A stretch of DNA of 64,000 nt from Celoporthe dispersa (lineage: Eukaryota; Ascomycota; Sordariomycetes; Diaporthales; Cryphonectriaceae), in assembly GCA_016584495.1 (NCBI GenBank), contig WAID01000015.1, positions 1,674,501 through 1,738,500 of the forward strand, in the 5' to 3' direction. The translations under genes and the position numbers were made by a program. The notes under the pieces are model-generated. The model saw only the letters and a list, made by a program, of their open reading frames with translations. It did not search any database and had not been told where the DNA came from. Below, piece by piece: positions 24,334 to 36,704 of the stretch; the stretch's first letter is position 1, and each line of letters begins with the position of its first letter.

Positions 24334-25577
24334 TTAGCTGCTAGAAGCGAGCTGCTCTGAAAAGGCGATATCCTGCATGGTGTAGTTGGTGAGCTTCTGA
24401 GCCAGCTCCGCGTCCGTGATGTTGCTGCTGTCGTCACGGCCAAAGATGGCGTCGGGAGACCGCCTGCGCAGGTCGATGCCGTTGCTCTCGTCGCCGCAGC
24501 CCATATACTGGAAGTAGTATTCGTGCGCGTCTGCGTCAAGGCCGGTCGTGCCGGCGTTGCAGCTGGTGTTCGCGTTGCCCACGCAGACGTCGATCTCATC
24601 GATGGTGTAGTCGATGTTGGTGGCGGGACCAGCGGCCAGCCAGAACTCGGGGCTGGTGTGGTAGTAGCCAAGCACGATGGGTGGCAGGCGCGGCACGGGG
24701 TCGTCGTAGTGGGTAGCCCGGTATTCAGCGCCATCCTGAGCGGTCACAAACTCGGCCCATGCCAGGTTGCCGACGCGTGGGGAGCCGACGGTGTAGATAT
24801 CGCAAGGGTAGCTTCGGGTCGTCTTGTCAGCATGGTATTAAGTTGTGCCCTTTCGTATGTTGGGATGACTCACCCGTCGATTCTGAACTGCACACCCGCG
24901 AGTGTGGCGACGGCAGCGCCCAGGGAGTGACCTGCCATAACGAGCGTGTAGTCTGGGTACGTCTCGTACGCCGCCTCGACGTACTCGATGGCATAGGACT
25001 GGATCTCCTTCCACGACTCGTAGAAGCCGTCGTGGACATAGCAGCCAGTGCAGTCCGAGTACGCAACCTCGATGAAGTCGAAGTCTGCAATCCAGTTGCG
25101 CAGGTCAGATGAGCCACGGAATGCGACAACAATCTCCTCGCGGGTGGGGTCGACGGCCACGTAGCCCTCCAGATCGAAGGTGGTGGTGGTGCTGGTGTCG
25201 CAGATATCAGTATCTGAGCTCTCTGGCGTCGGGGGAGCACAAAGCCCTCTGTGGTGGGAAAGACTTACGGCATGGTACCGACGATGGTGGCACCATTCGC
25301 CGTGACATTGGGGCACCCAGAGTCACCGCAGGTCACCGTTGTGCCGACAGCATCTTCACTGTTGCAGTATGCAGACGCAGAGTACTGCACGTAGTACTTC
25401 ATGTTTTCGTAACCCGTCTCGTCCAGGACCGCGGTGTCTGTGTGGAATAACAATTAGGCTCAGAACAGCCCTCAACGAGGAGGATGGGTCCATGCTCTAC
25501 TCACCACGAGCCTCGAGAGGCGAGGCTGCCACCAGGCCAGAGGCCAGGGAAAGCGAGGAGGCGACCGATAGTCTCAT
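24334..25577 (-). CDS. Secreted class 3 lipase / feruloyl-esterase-like hydrolase
   Basis: Exons on the minus strand are 25577-25505, 25437-25269, 25218-24874 and 24811-24334, giving 354 aa. The N-terminus MRLSVASSLSLASGLVAASP is a clear signal peptide and is followed by a short propeptide. The alpha/beta-hydrolase fold has the nucleophile elbow GHSLGAA, a candidate acidic residue in THYDDPVPRLPP and a candidate catalytic His in DAHEYYFQYMG. Several Cys residues suggest disulphides, and NxS/T sequons occur near the C-terminus. The family (Pfam Lipase_3) contains triacylglycerol lipases and type A feruloyl esterases; the sequence alone does not decide which. All exons join in frame without correction. 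It may belong with the nearby GH3 and GH28 enzymes in plant-polymer use. Confidence 0.9.
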
Positions 25578-28500
25578 CTTGTCTGTTTTGACTGACTGGC
25601 TGGCTGGCTGGCTGGGCTGAAGACCGGGTGCAGGGAAGGGAGCGGATGAAGGCCAAACACTTACGGACTCGGCTGGCACGAGACACGATCGTGAGGTGAG
25701 GCTTGATATACCAACGAGCCCCCTCGGGGAATGGGACCAGGACGGTCTATCTTATACCAGGTGGATCACGAAGTTGTTGGGAAGCCGTTACTACTACAAG
25801 GAGTGTGTGACCACGATGATCCACCTTTGTAGCCATCCGCGCCCCCACACCCTCCCAACACCGTTCTTCACCTCCAAGACGGATGAGCCACGTCGGGGCT
25901 CGGCCAGAAAGCAGGAAGGCGGCTAGGAGCAGGTCCGAGAAGGAGGTCTCGTGGCAAGGGAGGGTAGGTCCTGACAGGGGGCCCATTGATGCGGTTCCAT
26001 CCCGAAGTTGATCCCCGGTCGACTTTCCCCAGGATCTGCTATACAAATCGCCGTAGTACAAGCGTAGTAGCATGAGCTACGCAGCACGCGGTAGCCTCGC
26101 CCTACCAGGTCATGCGCTGAGCGGGAGGACCCTGTCTGGCAGGATGCGGCTGATGGGAGGAGCCGCCCAGCGGCTGCGCGCAGCCCCCGTCCCTGGCCCT
26201 CTGTCGATGAGCAAGAGAGCGCGTTCACAACCCACAAGGTGAGAATGCGCCGCATCATCAAGCCTTTTCGACACCGTACAAGCATTCTCCAGGCCGGTGC
26301 CTCATTTTAATGCGGTGCTTGCTTGGGCACACATCTTCAAGCCCGCTGACGTCTCTCCATGCCGGGGGGCCAGAGCTCTGGAGCTTGTGGACCGGGGTTG
26401 ATGCCCGGTTGTGGTATCCTATTCGGCAGCAATATCCCCGGGCCCTCCCAGCGACATGGCAAGCGGCAAAGAGCAACCTGGATTGGTGGTGATACAACAT
26501 GGCCCGTCCAGCCAGTCATGTGTGCGGGCGGAGAGCACGCGCAGGATCCATGGGCGCGATGGGGGAAAAAAATTAGCCGACCAGCCTGGCGATCAAGACG
26601 CGAGGAGGGGGTAGGGGGTTGGATGGGTGCCTTGGCAAACGACAGGTCGGTAGTCCTGGCTGGCTGGCTGCCTCTGTGGCCGGGATCGTGATCGCGGTTT
26701 TGGCGGTTCGCCTTAGTTTCTTTCATCCTCACAAAGAGAAGTAGACACAATAAAGAGAGAAAGCACCATAGCTGCAGAGCGACCAGCCAAGAAATTACCC
26801 CGCCTCAGGCGCTGCAAAACCAAGCTCGGTCCATCTTGTCGCGGGTTGCCGTCCGTGCTGAGGCTGTCAACTGGAGTCAGGCTGATGCTCGAACAGGCGG
26901 CAGAGACCCCACCAGGAACTCGTGGGCGCGTGGAGGCAGGGGAACCGTTGTGATCGTCTCCTCAGGAGCTGAGGGAGCTGTGCGGATGCAGATGCATAGC
27001 CTCGGGCCGTTATCCATATTCAGGGGACCTTGCGGCATTTCTGCAGCTCCAAGAGACGCGAAAAAGCACCAGTGCTACCTCCCCAGACCATGACCGAGAG
27101 AAACGGAGGTACTAGTGTAGCCGTCGACGTCGTCGACGCCCTTCTCCCTCACCTTTTCTCCTCTTGATCCCAGCTGTCATGGTGTTTGCTGGAACCAAGT
27201 TTTCCAAGATTTAGGAGGCCGGATTCGGATATGGTTTTTGACAGAACGGGTTGGCCAGTGTATAGTCTCGGCTTGAGTCGAGGGACTGAGCCATGGTCCA
27301 GGGGAGAGCCCTGGTCCAGGACGTCTCTGGTGTGCGTTGCACTGCAGCTTGGCTGGCCGGGGCAGCAATGCAGACTGGGGAGGGGAGCTGTCTAAACTGG
27401 GCAGGAGAGCGAAGGTGGGATCAAGGCTAGGTGCCGTAGCTTTTCCCCTTGTGGTGTTGTGGTTCTTCGGGAAGAGAAAGGCCGCCATTGAGGGATCAGA
27501 GCCAATTGGTTTTTTTTTTTGGTGTTTTTTTTTTGTGCCCTCTTTTGAAGATTAGTGGTCTTGGGGGCCTATGCGAACCCCAAATACTACATCAGGTGGC
27601 AGGCGCAAGCCACCGCACCCCCGGCCTGGCCCTTCCAGCTTGGGCACCCCCCAACCCCTCCCTCCATGTACCACCCAGGCGCGGCTGTTATGGCAGAGGT
27701 ACATTGAGGGGCCTCACAGGCCACACTTGCAGCCCGTCATCTTGCCAATCTCGTCACCTTGGAAGTCGGTCCGCCCAACAGTTTTGTCATCCCAGCTTTC
27801 TCACCCTGGCTGACAGCACCGTTAGGGCCAATAGTCATTCCTTTTCCCATGCCCACCCAATTTCGCCTAATATTTTTATCCCTCTGTCTGACGTACCAGC
27901 TGCTCCAAAGGGGAATACTCGGCTGAACGGGATCTCTGATCAAAATCGATAGAGATCTCAGTCGAATTTTCAATGGAGACCCTGCGCGATAACGTCACTC
28001 GGCAGTGGTCGCCCACGACTCCCCTGCGTTTTTTTAAAACCCGAGCCTACTACGACTCTGTACACACGACGCCCGACCGGCCCATCTGCTTCCGGAAGGC
28101 CATAGGATCTCTCGGCAGGGCTCCTTTCAATATTTCAGTGTCGCTGCCCGCTTCTTCACATCTTTGTCGTCTTAGATGGCTATCTTAGATGGCTATCACG
28201 GCAATTCTCTGTCCCCCCCCCCCCAAGTTTGTGGCAATGGGCCGAGATATATCTATCGCATGCGAGAAGGGGTCCGGTGGGGGAACAGGTGCTGCTCCGT
28301 GCCTAGGCATGTTGGGTTTCTTCCTATCTATGACGGCCGAGGAGTGTGGGTGAGTGAGAGAGAGAGGGGAGGGGGGCCAGAGGGATGCGGAGGGAAAAAT
28401 GCGAGAGGCACAGAGGCAGAGTTGCTTTTTCCCGTGATCCTCTGGGGCCTCTCATTTAACCCTAGTCAATCTCTATCTTCTCAACACCCGCGCGATCTCC

Positions 28501-29744
28501 ATCATCATCTCCGGCCTGCTTGTGGGGCTCCTTCGACAGCATCATGCACACATCACACCGTTGAGGTCGCCTGGCCAAGTGCATCACGGAATTGTCGATC
28601 GTATGAGACTTTGACTGTGCAAAAAGGGTCTAATGAATCCTCATCCTGGACAGCTTTGCGATTTATTGAACCTTGGTGAGGTGCTGTGTGACTATCTGCG
28701 CAGGGCCATACCCCAGGCTATTATTCATTACTTACCGTCGCTAGTGGGACGACCTGAAGATCAGTCTGGGGTGATCTCCGCGCAGGACCCAGAAAGAGGG
28801 TGTTAGCTGCTTAGGCTGACAGCCTCCTAGCACTCTCTTCATGCAGGCTGCGCAACATGGCGCTCAGAAACCGTGGTACTCGACGCTCTAGCCCTGCAAG
28901 ACGGCACCTTTTCAGAGTCGTATCGACCGCTCAGGTTCTCTTGGCGCCAGGCGTCCAATTGTCAATCCTCTTCCGCCCTCAGGGCAGCTTTTCAGCAGCG
29001 CCTGCGCTGGTTGCATCCGCTACCCCAAAGCTGGTGTTCTCTGCTTATCGCTCTTCCTCGCCGTCGCGCCTGCATGCAGCATGGGCTCCTGTGCAGTGCG
29101 GGCCAATCCACGTGTGGGCGAGCCACGGCACCACTCTTGACTCCACTGGCGATGCGGGAGAGTGGGATATGCACTCACACCTTACTATTTGGTTCCGAGG
29201 CCCCAAGACACGCCCACCCTGCCGAGCGGCAGCTCATATGACCTGCCGGTGTCAGTCAAGACACTGACGGGAGCTACCGGGTTTGGCCTTTGGCCCGGCC
29301 GGCCTCCATCACAGGCTCATCTAAGTCATGTCTCTCCGTCCTACGTATATTACCATAATATGTACTATACAGACCTCACAGCACGGGACCCTCCCGGTAC
29401 GAGGCGCCGCTAGGGGGGAGGGGGGGGAGGGCAGGGGAATGGAGCCCGGCGATCTCAGGATACACAGACCTGCCAAGGGGCCTGGCAAGCACATGTCAAG
29501 GCAGCAAAGCAGGCCACCCTCAATCCCCCCTCGGGACCCGGGTGCCCACCGTGCTCTCAAGCCTTTGTGTATAAGTACGTTCGGCCGAGGCGACACTGCT
29601 GCCTCCGGACCGCGTCTGCCTGATGTCTCCTGAAGTCCCGTCGACAGACATCAGGACCAGCAAGTGGTGATCGAGTCGCGAGGTAAACGGGCAGGCAGTC
29701 CTCTCTTTACAATCCCCCCTACCCCGTCTTCGTTTCCGATCACG
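25578..29744. other. Long gene-poor intergenic region
   Basis: These 4.2 kb lie between the divergent lipase and GH3 genes. No supported coding sequence was found. Visible items are a GGCT tetranucleotide run near 25595-25618, T runs near 27510-27535, a 13-bp tandem duplication at about 28171-28196 and a C12 run at 28213-28224. Both flanking genes code for secreted hydrolases, so a shared divergent control region is possible but is not shown by the sequence. Confidence 0.5.
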
Positions 29745-32700
29745 ATGGCACCCTCCACAAGTGCTGGTCTGCACGGCCTTCTGGCTGCGAGCCTGCTCAC
29801 TACGGCCTCACTGGCGGACAGTGTCGGACCTCGGAATGCCCTCCCGTCGGGCGTCGTCGCTGCCCCTTACTACCCGGCACCCTATACGGGATGGATCGCC
29901 AATTGGACCGAGAGCGTGGAAAAGGCCAAGGCGCTCGTGGATACTATGACCTTGGCTGAGAAGGCAAACATCACAGCCGGTACTGGTATCTTTATGGGTA
30001 AGCTTATTCTTCATATTTCCTCACGATGGTCTTTTCGGATCGCCTGCTGACCATGCTGCAGAGTGAGCATGTCTCATATAATTGTACCTTGTGACATAGC
30101 CCGAGTACTAACTATTTAGTGTCTGTGTGGGCATGACCGGAAGTGCACCTCGAGTCGGCTTCCCACAGATCTGTCTTCAAGACTCAGCCCTCGGCGTCCG
30201 TGATACCGACAACATTACAGCTTTCCCCGCTGGCATCACGACCGGCGCGACCTGGGACAAGGACCTGATCTACCAGCGGGCCGTTGCTATTGGCGAGGAA
30301 TTCCGTGGCAAGGGCGCGAACGTCTACCTGGGCCCTGTTGTTTCGCCTCTGGGCCGAAAACCCCGTGATGGTCGCAGCTGGGAAGGCTTCGGGGCGGACC
30401 CCGTTCTGTCGGCCAAAGGCGCCGCCCTGACGATCCAAGGGTGCGTCCTCCAGTGGACATAACACTATCCTTGACTTGAAATGTGTGCCCGACAGAAAAG
30501 CTGGAGGCTAACTTTAATTTCCTCGCAGTGTCCAGGAGCAAGGTGTGATGGCCACGATCAAGCACCTGATCGGATACGAGCAGGAGATGTGGCGGGAGTA
30601 CAACATCATCCAGCCGGCCTACTCGGCCAACATCGGTACGTTTGCGTTCCCGCTGAGCAGGCTGTTTATGTCATAGGATTCTAACACGAGCTGTAACAAA
30701 GACGACCGGACAATGCATGAGTTGTACCTGTGGCCCTTTGCAGAAGCAGTCCGTGCTGGAGTCGTCGCGGCCATGGCGGCCTACAATGCCGTGAACGGCT
30801 CTGCCTGCAGCCAGAATAGCTATCTGATCAACAACCTCTTCAAGGACGAGCTTGGCTTCCAAGGTTTCATCATGTCCGACTGGCTGGCGCAGATGTCCGG
30901 GGTTGCCTCCGCCCTCGCAGGTCTGGACATGGGCATGCCCGGCGATACTATCATCCCCCTGCTCGGATACTCATACTGGATGTACGACATGTCAAAGGCT
31001 ATCTTGAACGGCTCCACACCCGTCGATCGTCTGGACGATGCAGCCGTCCGGCTCGTCGCCGCTTGGTACCAGATGGGACAAGAGTCAGTCCTAACTTCTC
31101 CATTTCTAACATGCCAGCTTAATCTCTAACGAGTGCCGCAGCAATGATTATCCCGAGCCAAACTTCTCATCCTACTCAACAAATGCCGTTGGCCTTCTTC
31201 ACCCTGGCGCGCTGAGTGGGCCCACTGGTGTGATTAACCAGTTCGTTGACGTACGAGGTGACCACGCCATCGTCGCCCGAGAGGTCGCCCGAGATGGTAT
31301 CACCATGCTGAAGAACGATGACAACCTCCTCCCACTCTCGACTGATACTCCACTGTACCTCTTCGGTACGGATCAAGCGGTCAATCCAGACGGTGCCAAC
31401 GCCTGCGTTGACCGGTCATGCGACACGGGCACCCTCGGAATGGGCTGGGGCAGCGGCACTGCCCGTTATGCAAGCTTCAACGACCCACTCACTGCGATCC
31501 AGGCCAATGCCACGAATGTGACCTCGTTCAACACCGACTCCTTCCCCAGCGACGTCGGTACCGTGACCGATGACGACGTTGCTATCGTCTTCATCACCTC
31601 CGACTCTGGCGAGAACTCGTACACGGTGGAAGGAAACTACGGCGATCGGTCTAGCTCTGGTCTTGTCTCGTGGCATGACGGCGATGAGCTCGTCGAGGCT
31701 GCCGCGGCCAAGTTCAGCAACGTTATAGTTGTAGTACACACTGTCGCTCCCATCATCGTCGAGCCGTGGTATGATCTGGACTCCGTCAAGGCGATCCTGT
31801 TTGCGCACTTGCCCGGCCAGGGAGGCTGGGTACTCACTGACGGATGTCCTGTTCGGCGCCGTATCTCCCAGCGGCCATCTGCCCTATACCATTCCTGTTG
31901 CGGAGGATGACTATCCCTCTACTGTCAGCTTGACTGGGTTTGAGTTTGGACAGATCCAGGACTCGTACACTGAAGGACTGTGAGTTTTCTGACACGATTG
32001 GCAAACACCACGGAAATATCACTGACCATCACACCAGCTACATCGACTACCGTTACCTCAACAAGGTCGGCACCAAGCCCCGCTACGCCTTCGGCCATGG
32101 ACTCTCTTACACCAACTTCACCTACACCAATGCCACAATCACAAAGGTGACCCAGCTCACCACGCTCCCAGCCTCCCGCACCGCCAAGTCTGGCCTGCCA
32201 ACCTACAACACCACCATCCCTGACGCGTCCGAGGCCTACCGGCCCGCGGACTACGATGAGATCTACGTCGACCGTTATCTGTACCCCTGGCTGTCCGATG
32301 ACGATGCTGATGCCGCGGCGGCGACCGGCGCAGCTGTTGCTGCTGGCACGGAGACCGGATATGACTATCCGGAGGGTTACAACACCACGCAGACTGCCGG
32401 ACCCGCCGCGGGAGGCGGTCTGGGTGGCAACCCGGCGCTGTTCGAGACGGCCTACACTATCAGCGTGGTCGTCACCAACGTGGGCTCCGACACAACAACG
32501 GAGTACAGCGGCAAGGCCGTGGCGCAGGCCTATGTGCAGTACCCTGACAGCGACTACGACACACCGATCATCCAGCTGCGCGACTTCGAGAAGACGGACA
32601 CCCTCGCCGTGGGCGAGAGCCAGACGCTGGAGCTGACGTTCACGAGGAAGGACGTCTCTGTCTGGGACGTCGTCCAGCAGAACTGGGTGGTTCCTGTCGT

Positions 32701-32806
32701 TGATGGCGCCTACAAGTTCTGGATCGGAGAGGCGAGCGACGCACTTTATCTGGCGTGTGGTGCCGATACTCTTACTTGCGAGGAGGGACTAACACCGCCT
32801 GTGTAA
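29745..32806 (+). CDS. Secreted GH3 beta-glucosidase
   Basis: Glycoside hydrolase family 3 enzyme, expected to release glucose from cello-oligosaccharides. The model is 29745-29997, a single base at 30062, 30120-30440, 30529-30635, 30702-31083, 31142-31979 and 32038-32806, giving about 889 aa. It has a signal peptide (residues 1-25), the N-terminal TIM-barrel domain with [24 protein letters not shown], a KHLIGYEQE block and the nucleophile motif GFIMSDW, then the second domain and a C-terminal fibronectin-III-like domain ([13 protein letters not shown] onward). Many NxS/T sequons occur. Two oddities: a 1-nt exon flanked by two complete short introns (see findings), and a +1 frame shift at the GGG of 31820-31822, before YSLTDVLFG. 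Removing one G gives an integral codon count. Confidence 0.88.
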
Positions 32807-33432
32807 AGCAGTCAGAGGAGTGTGTCTGGCCTACTGGGGTTTTCTATCTTCATGTAGCATACTTTTTCAAGATAGGGCTTGTTGTCCATTTTTTTTTATT
32901 TTATTATGGTGCCTCAGAATACCAAGTCCTTGATAATCTATCTAGTAGTGAACAACAATTCATGATATCATACAATCCGTGCGAGCAGTGAGAGCCGCCA
33001 GGGCATTGGCCCTCTGCTCACCCTGGTAGATCTTTTGATTTATTTGGCGTCGGATGGACAGAGCCCGTGATGTTGAACGAGGATAGAACGCACACAGAAA
33101 ATGAAACATGGCATATTTGGCCTTTTGTGTTGTCAATTTTTTGTACATGAAGCAGGGTACTCTGCCCTGCTGCGACCGTCTATGCCCGATATCTCTCTCG
33201 GGAAAACCCACCTCGTAGGCGTGAACATGATTACAGATCCGTACGATGCACACGAGCGCCTCAAACCCTCCTAAGCCTTCCGTTCGTTCGGCATCTGATG
33301 CTTAAGAGGACTCCTCCGGCATATAATCCTGCTGTCCCAAACCAGCCCTATACCAGCTTGCCAACAGACCGCGTTGTCAACAGCAACAAACATCCCACCA
33401 CCAACCCAGCCCAGGGAAAGCAAGAACCCTCT
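32807..33432. other. Intergenic region between convergent genes
   Basis: It holds the 3' regions of the GH3 and bL34m genes. No gene is seen. Confidence 0.6.
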
Positions 33433-33911
33433 CTAGGCGCTCAACATCTTCCGCTTCTTGCTCAGCCTCCTCTGCAGCATCTTCCGCCCGTTCTTGGTCC
33501 GCACCCGGCTCAGGAACCCGTGCCGCCGCTGCCTGATGAGCCGCGACGGCCGGTTCATGTTCATGTACCGCCGCGGTCCGCACCGGATCTGGGTCTGTAG
33601 GAGGGCCGGGTGTGCCGTGATTGCGGACGTCGGCACCACATCAGCCGCTGTCGTCGTCGCGGGTGTGAAGGCTCCCTGGAGGAGAGAGGAGAGGACTGTT
33701 GGCCGCCTGGAGCCGAAGGCGGGTGCGGGCTGTGAGGTGGATGGCCGGAGGGCCGGGAGGGAGGAGAAGGCCCTGAGAGGAAGGGGTTAGCCGTGGGCTC
33801 TCATACTGTGGGAACAAGCGGCTGTACGAACCTTACGAGGCCGGCGGGCTGCGTCGCGGCGTCGTGGAGGACCGCGCGGACCGCGGACCGCGCGAGGAGG
33901 AGGCGCGACAT
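33433..33911 (-). CDS. MRPL34: Mitochondrial large-subunit ribosomal protein bL34m
   Basis: Exons on the minus strand are 33911-33832 and 33772-33433 (59-nt intron), giving 139 aa. The N-terminus MSRLLLARSAVRAVLHDAAT is basic and lacks acidic residues early on, as expected for a mitochondrial presequence. The C-terminal ~45 residues are the complete bL34 core, with RPSRLIRQRRHGFLSRVRT and KNGRKMLQRRLSKKRK, matching the bacterial pattern KRTYQPS...RHGFRARMxTxxGRxVLxxRRxKGR. The linker between is low-complexity Ala/Thr/Pro. No frame break. Confidence 0.93.
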
Positions 33912-34469
33912 TGTCGCCGTGTGCGTGGCCCTGGACGGAGTTGAGTGGTGGAGGATGGTATAGCTGGGCGGCAAGGGATATGTGCTTTCGACTGTCGTCT
34001 CGCGGGAGCACTTGGCAGCCTTCTGTCTCGTCGTGAATGTTGGGGATGGGGAGCTCCGTCGTTGGAGCTTGGTGGTTTGGATGACCCGCGAAATTCTTCA
34101 GGACCGAGACCCTAACCCTTACGAGTCCAGAACCAACACTCATCCCCCTAGACTTCAACCTGAATCGGGAGCACGCTCTTTTACGTCTAGCAGAGAACCT
34201 CCCAAGAGGTAGTCTCACGAATCTCGTTCTTTCTAATTTTATTTTTCTCTTTTCCCCAAAGAAAAAGTGATCATCTGCCAATGGTTGAGCGACAGCGCGG
34301 GCAGCCTCTGTACTGTGCTTTGCCCTGAAGGCGCAAGGGAACATCGAGTGGAAATCAGTTCACATAGTGATGCATCTTGGTATTGAAACACTTTTACCAT
34401 TCAATGTGCCCAGTTGGTTTGTCCTATAGGACGTCACAGTCTTTGCGAGGAGTTATCTAAACATGAGAC
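33912..34469. other. Intergenic region
   Basis: It holds the bL34m promoter side and the STE24 3' region. No gene is supported. Confidence 0.6.
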
Positions 34470-35962
34470 TCACAACTCATCTCTCCCCGTTGCCTTCGCA
34501 ACACCATCCTTCTCCTCCACAGCCACCTTCTCGGTGGGCTGCCAGTCAAGCGCCTTGAGCCTCTCGGTCAATATGGGGTGCGAAAAGTGGTAGCTAGCAA
34601 ACATCCAGTCGGCATCCATGGTGCTGAGGTTCTGCACCTGAAGCTTGATGAGCGATTTGGCCAGATCCGCCGAGTATCCCAGGTTGCGTGCAAAGGCATC
34701 AGCCTGGAACTCGTAGCGACGGCTGAGAATGTTCATTCCCAGCTTAATGAACACGTCCATGGGCGCGAGGACATCAGAGAACAAGATGAAGCCGATGATG
34801 ATCGGCCGTGTGGCCGTGAAGCCGAAGTCGGAATACAGAGACTGGTTGTTGATGAAGACGGAGAACAGAGAGAAGATGTAGAAGAAGTGGAACTGAACAT
34901 TGTTAGCTTTCCAGAGCGATCGGGAGCGGCCGAGGGACAAGATCCATACCTGAGAGATACCAAAGAGTCTCGTGGTGTGACCCAAGCTCCAGTGACCTAA
35001 TTCGTGGGCAAGCACAGCAGTAACCTCTTGGGTCTCACTCTTTTCGATCAGAGTGTCATAGATGACAATGTGCTTCTTCCAAGGCATGCCAAAAAAGTAC
35101 GCGTTGCTGTGCGCGCTCCGCTTGCTGCCGTCAATGACATACAGCTCAGTCAGAGGGAACTTGAGCTTCGCGGAGAGAGCCTCGACATTGTCCTTCAGGG
35201 TACCGGGTTCCAGGGGCGTGAGCTTGTTGAACAGTGGTGTGATCACAATCGGCCATATGGTGATCATAAAGACCTGGAGACCAGCACCGAACAGCCAGAG
35301 ATAGTAGAAGAACTGCTTGCCGGTCTTCTGGATAATCGCGAGGAAGGCGGCGAGGATCGGCGGGGTCAGGACGACAGTCAGACCCAGGGACTTGATCTTG
35401 TCTGAAATGAAGAGCTGGGGCGTCTGCTTGTTGAAGCCAAACTTCTCCTCCAGGACGAACGTGTGGTAGACAGAAGCCGGCAGGGACAGGATCTGCGTAA
35501 TGAAGGTGAAGGCCAGGACGAAGACGATCGAGTGCGAGATTTCACCGGTAAAACGGGCGGGCGCGAAGCGGAGGGAGGAGGTCGCCACTCCATGACCACA
35601 GCTTAGGGAGGATGTCGAAGTGGATGAAGGCAATGTTCTGAACCTGACTGTAGAGACCGCTGACGAGTTCGTATTTCGCCTTGGCGCGACCGTACGCCTG
35701 GCTCTTGTCGTATACTTCTTGCGAAACTTGTTGTTCCAAAACCTTTGGTGGTTTATTCTTCTTGAGGACCTGGTACTGGCGCAGAGACAGGAAACCTTCG
35801 AACAGATATTGCGCGACCGAGAAACCGATGATGAGCTTCTTCCACGGGAAGAGAGGCCGGTCGAGGAAACTGGCAAGGCGCTGTGGGACAGTCGCATTAG
35901 CAAGAAGCTACAGGTGGGGGGGAAGAAGTCGGATCCGGAAGGCTCACCTGTAGGATGTCCAT
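34470..35962 (-). CDS. STE24: CAAX prenyl protease 1 (Ste24, peptidase M48)
   Basis: ER-membrane zinc metalloprotease that cleaves after prenylation of CAAX proteins and in a-factor-type pheromone maturation. Exons on the minus strand are 35962-35948, 35880-34950 and 34892-34470, giving about 455 aa, the usual family length. Several hydrophobic membrane segments are present. The zinc motif HELGH (in VLAHELGHWSLGH, about residue 298) and the downstream glutamate region RRYEFQADAFARN are intact. The 57-nt second intron is a multiple of three and has no stop, so its retention would insert 19 residues right after the zinc motif. The frame moves +1 at the GGG of 35573-35575 (minus CCC); dropping one base restores the GDLLLRFAPARFTGE region and an integral codon count. 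Confidence 0.92.
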
Positions 35963-36704
35963 CGCGAACCACTGCGCACGTGTAGTGGCCGTCTAAGGAA
36001 TGAGAGGAGAGGTGTGTGCTCACACCCACATGTCAGGAGGAAAATGAAACGTGTGGAAAGAGAGGAGAGACGGTAAAAGTGCTTTGATGTTTGAAAGCGC
36101 GGACGGAGGACAAGGTGTCTGCTCCACAGCTTACTGTAACATGTACTATTATGGTATGTAGCACTATGGTAGCTGACTGACGGCACAGCTCGGGTGGCTT
36201 GGCAGCTGGGCATGTACCCTTTGCTCCGTCAGCACTGTTGGTTGTGAAGTTGCCTGCGTGTGATTGGGCCGGGAGGTATAAAGCGGGTCCATGTCCAGGC
36301 CGTCACTGCTGGGTATTGTCTATTGTGGCTTTTTATTTTTGATATTATACGACTTCCGCCCCCCCCCCCCCTTCAAGCCTCGGATGATCATGAGAATACT
36401 GTTGGTCATCAATTAACTTGACTGCATAGCAAAGTTGGTGAAGTTACACCTATGCGTGACTATATGCTCCTCATATTGTCACAATCTCGATTCCCGACCC
36501 TGAATGGATTGGATCATGAAATCAACATACGTTGTCATTTGAGGCCAGACTTGGAATTGGGTGAATAACTAACAAAGAAACACAGGAGTTCCTTGGGTAT
36601 CGTGATCTGCAAAATGGTATTCATAGAGGGAAATGGGTGAACGCCCCATCTCCTCCCTCTCCCCCGTGTCCCATTCAGACACTCAGCTAAATAGCCCCTC
36701 TGCT
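35963..36704. other. Intergenic region
   Basis: It contains a C13 run at 36359-36371. I see no gene. Confidence 0.6.

Noticed and set aside
29998..30119. Single 122-nt intron in the GH3 gene
   Set aside because: It leaves the downstream exon one base out of frame as written; kept only as the missing-base alternative to the micro-exon.
35540..36029. Open frame extending upstream of the STE24 core in the written frame
   Set aside because: It is the wrong frame before the indel at 35573-35575; the true N-terminus lies in the neighbouring frame starting at 35962.
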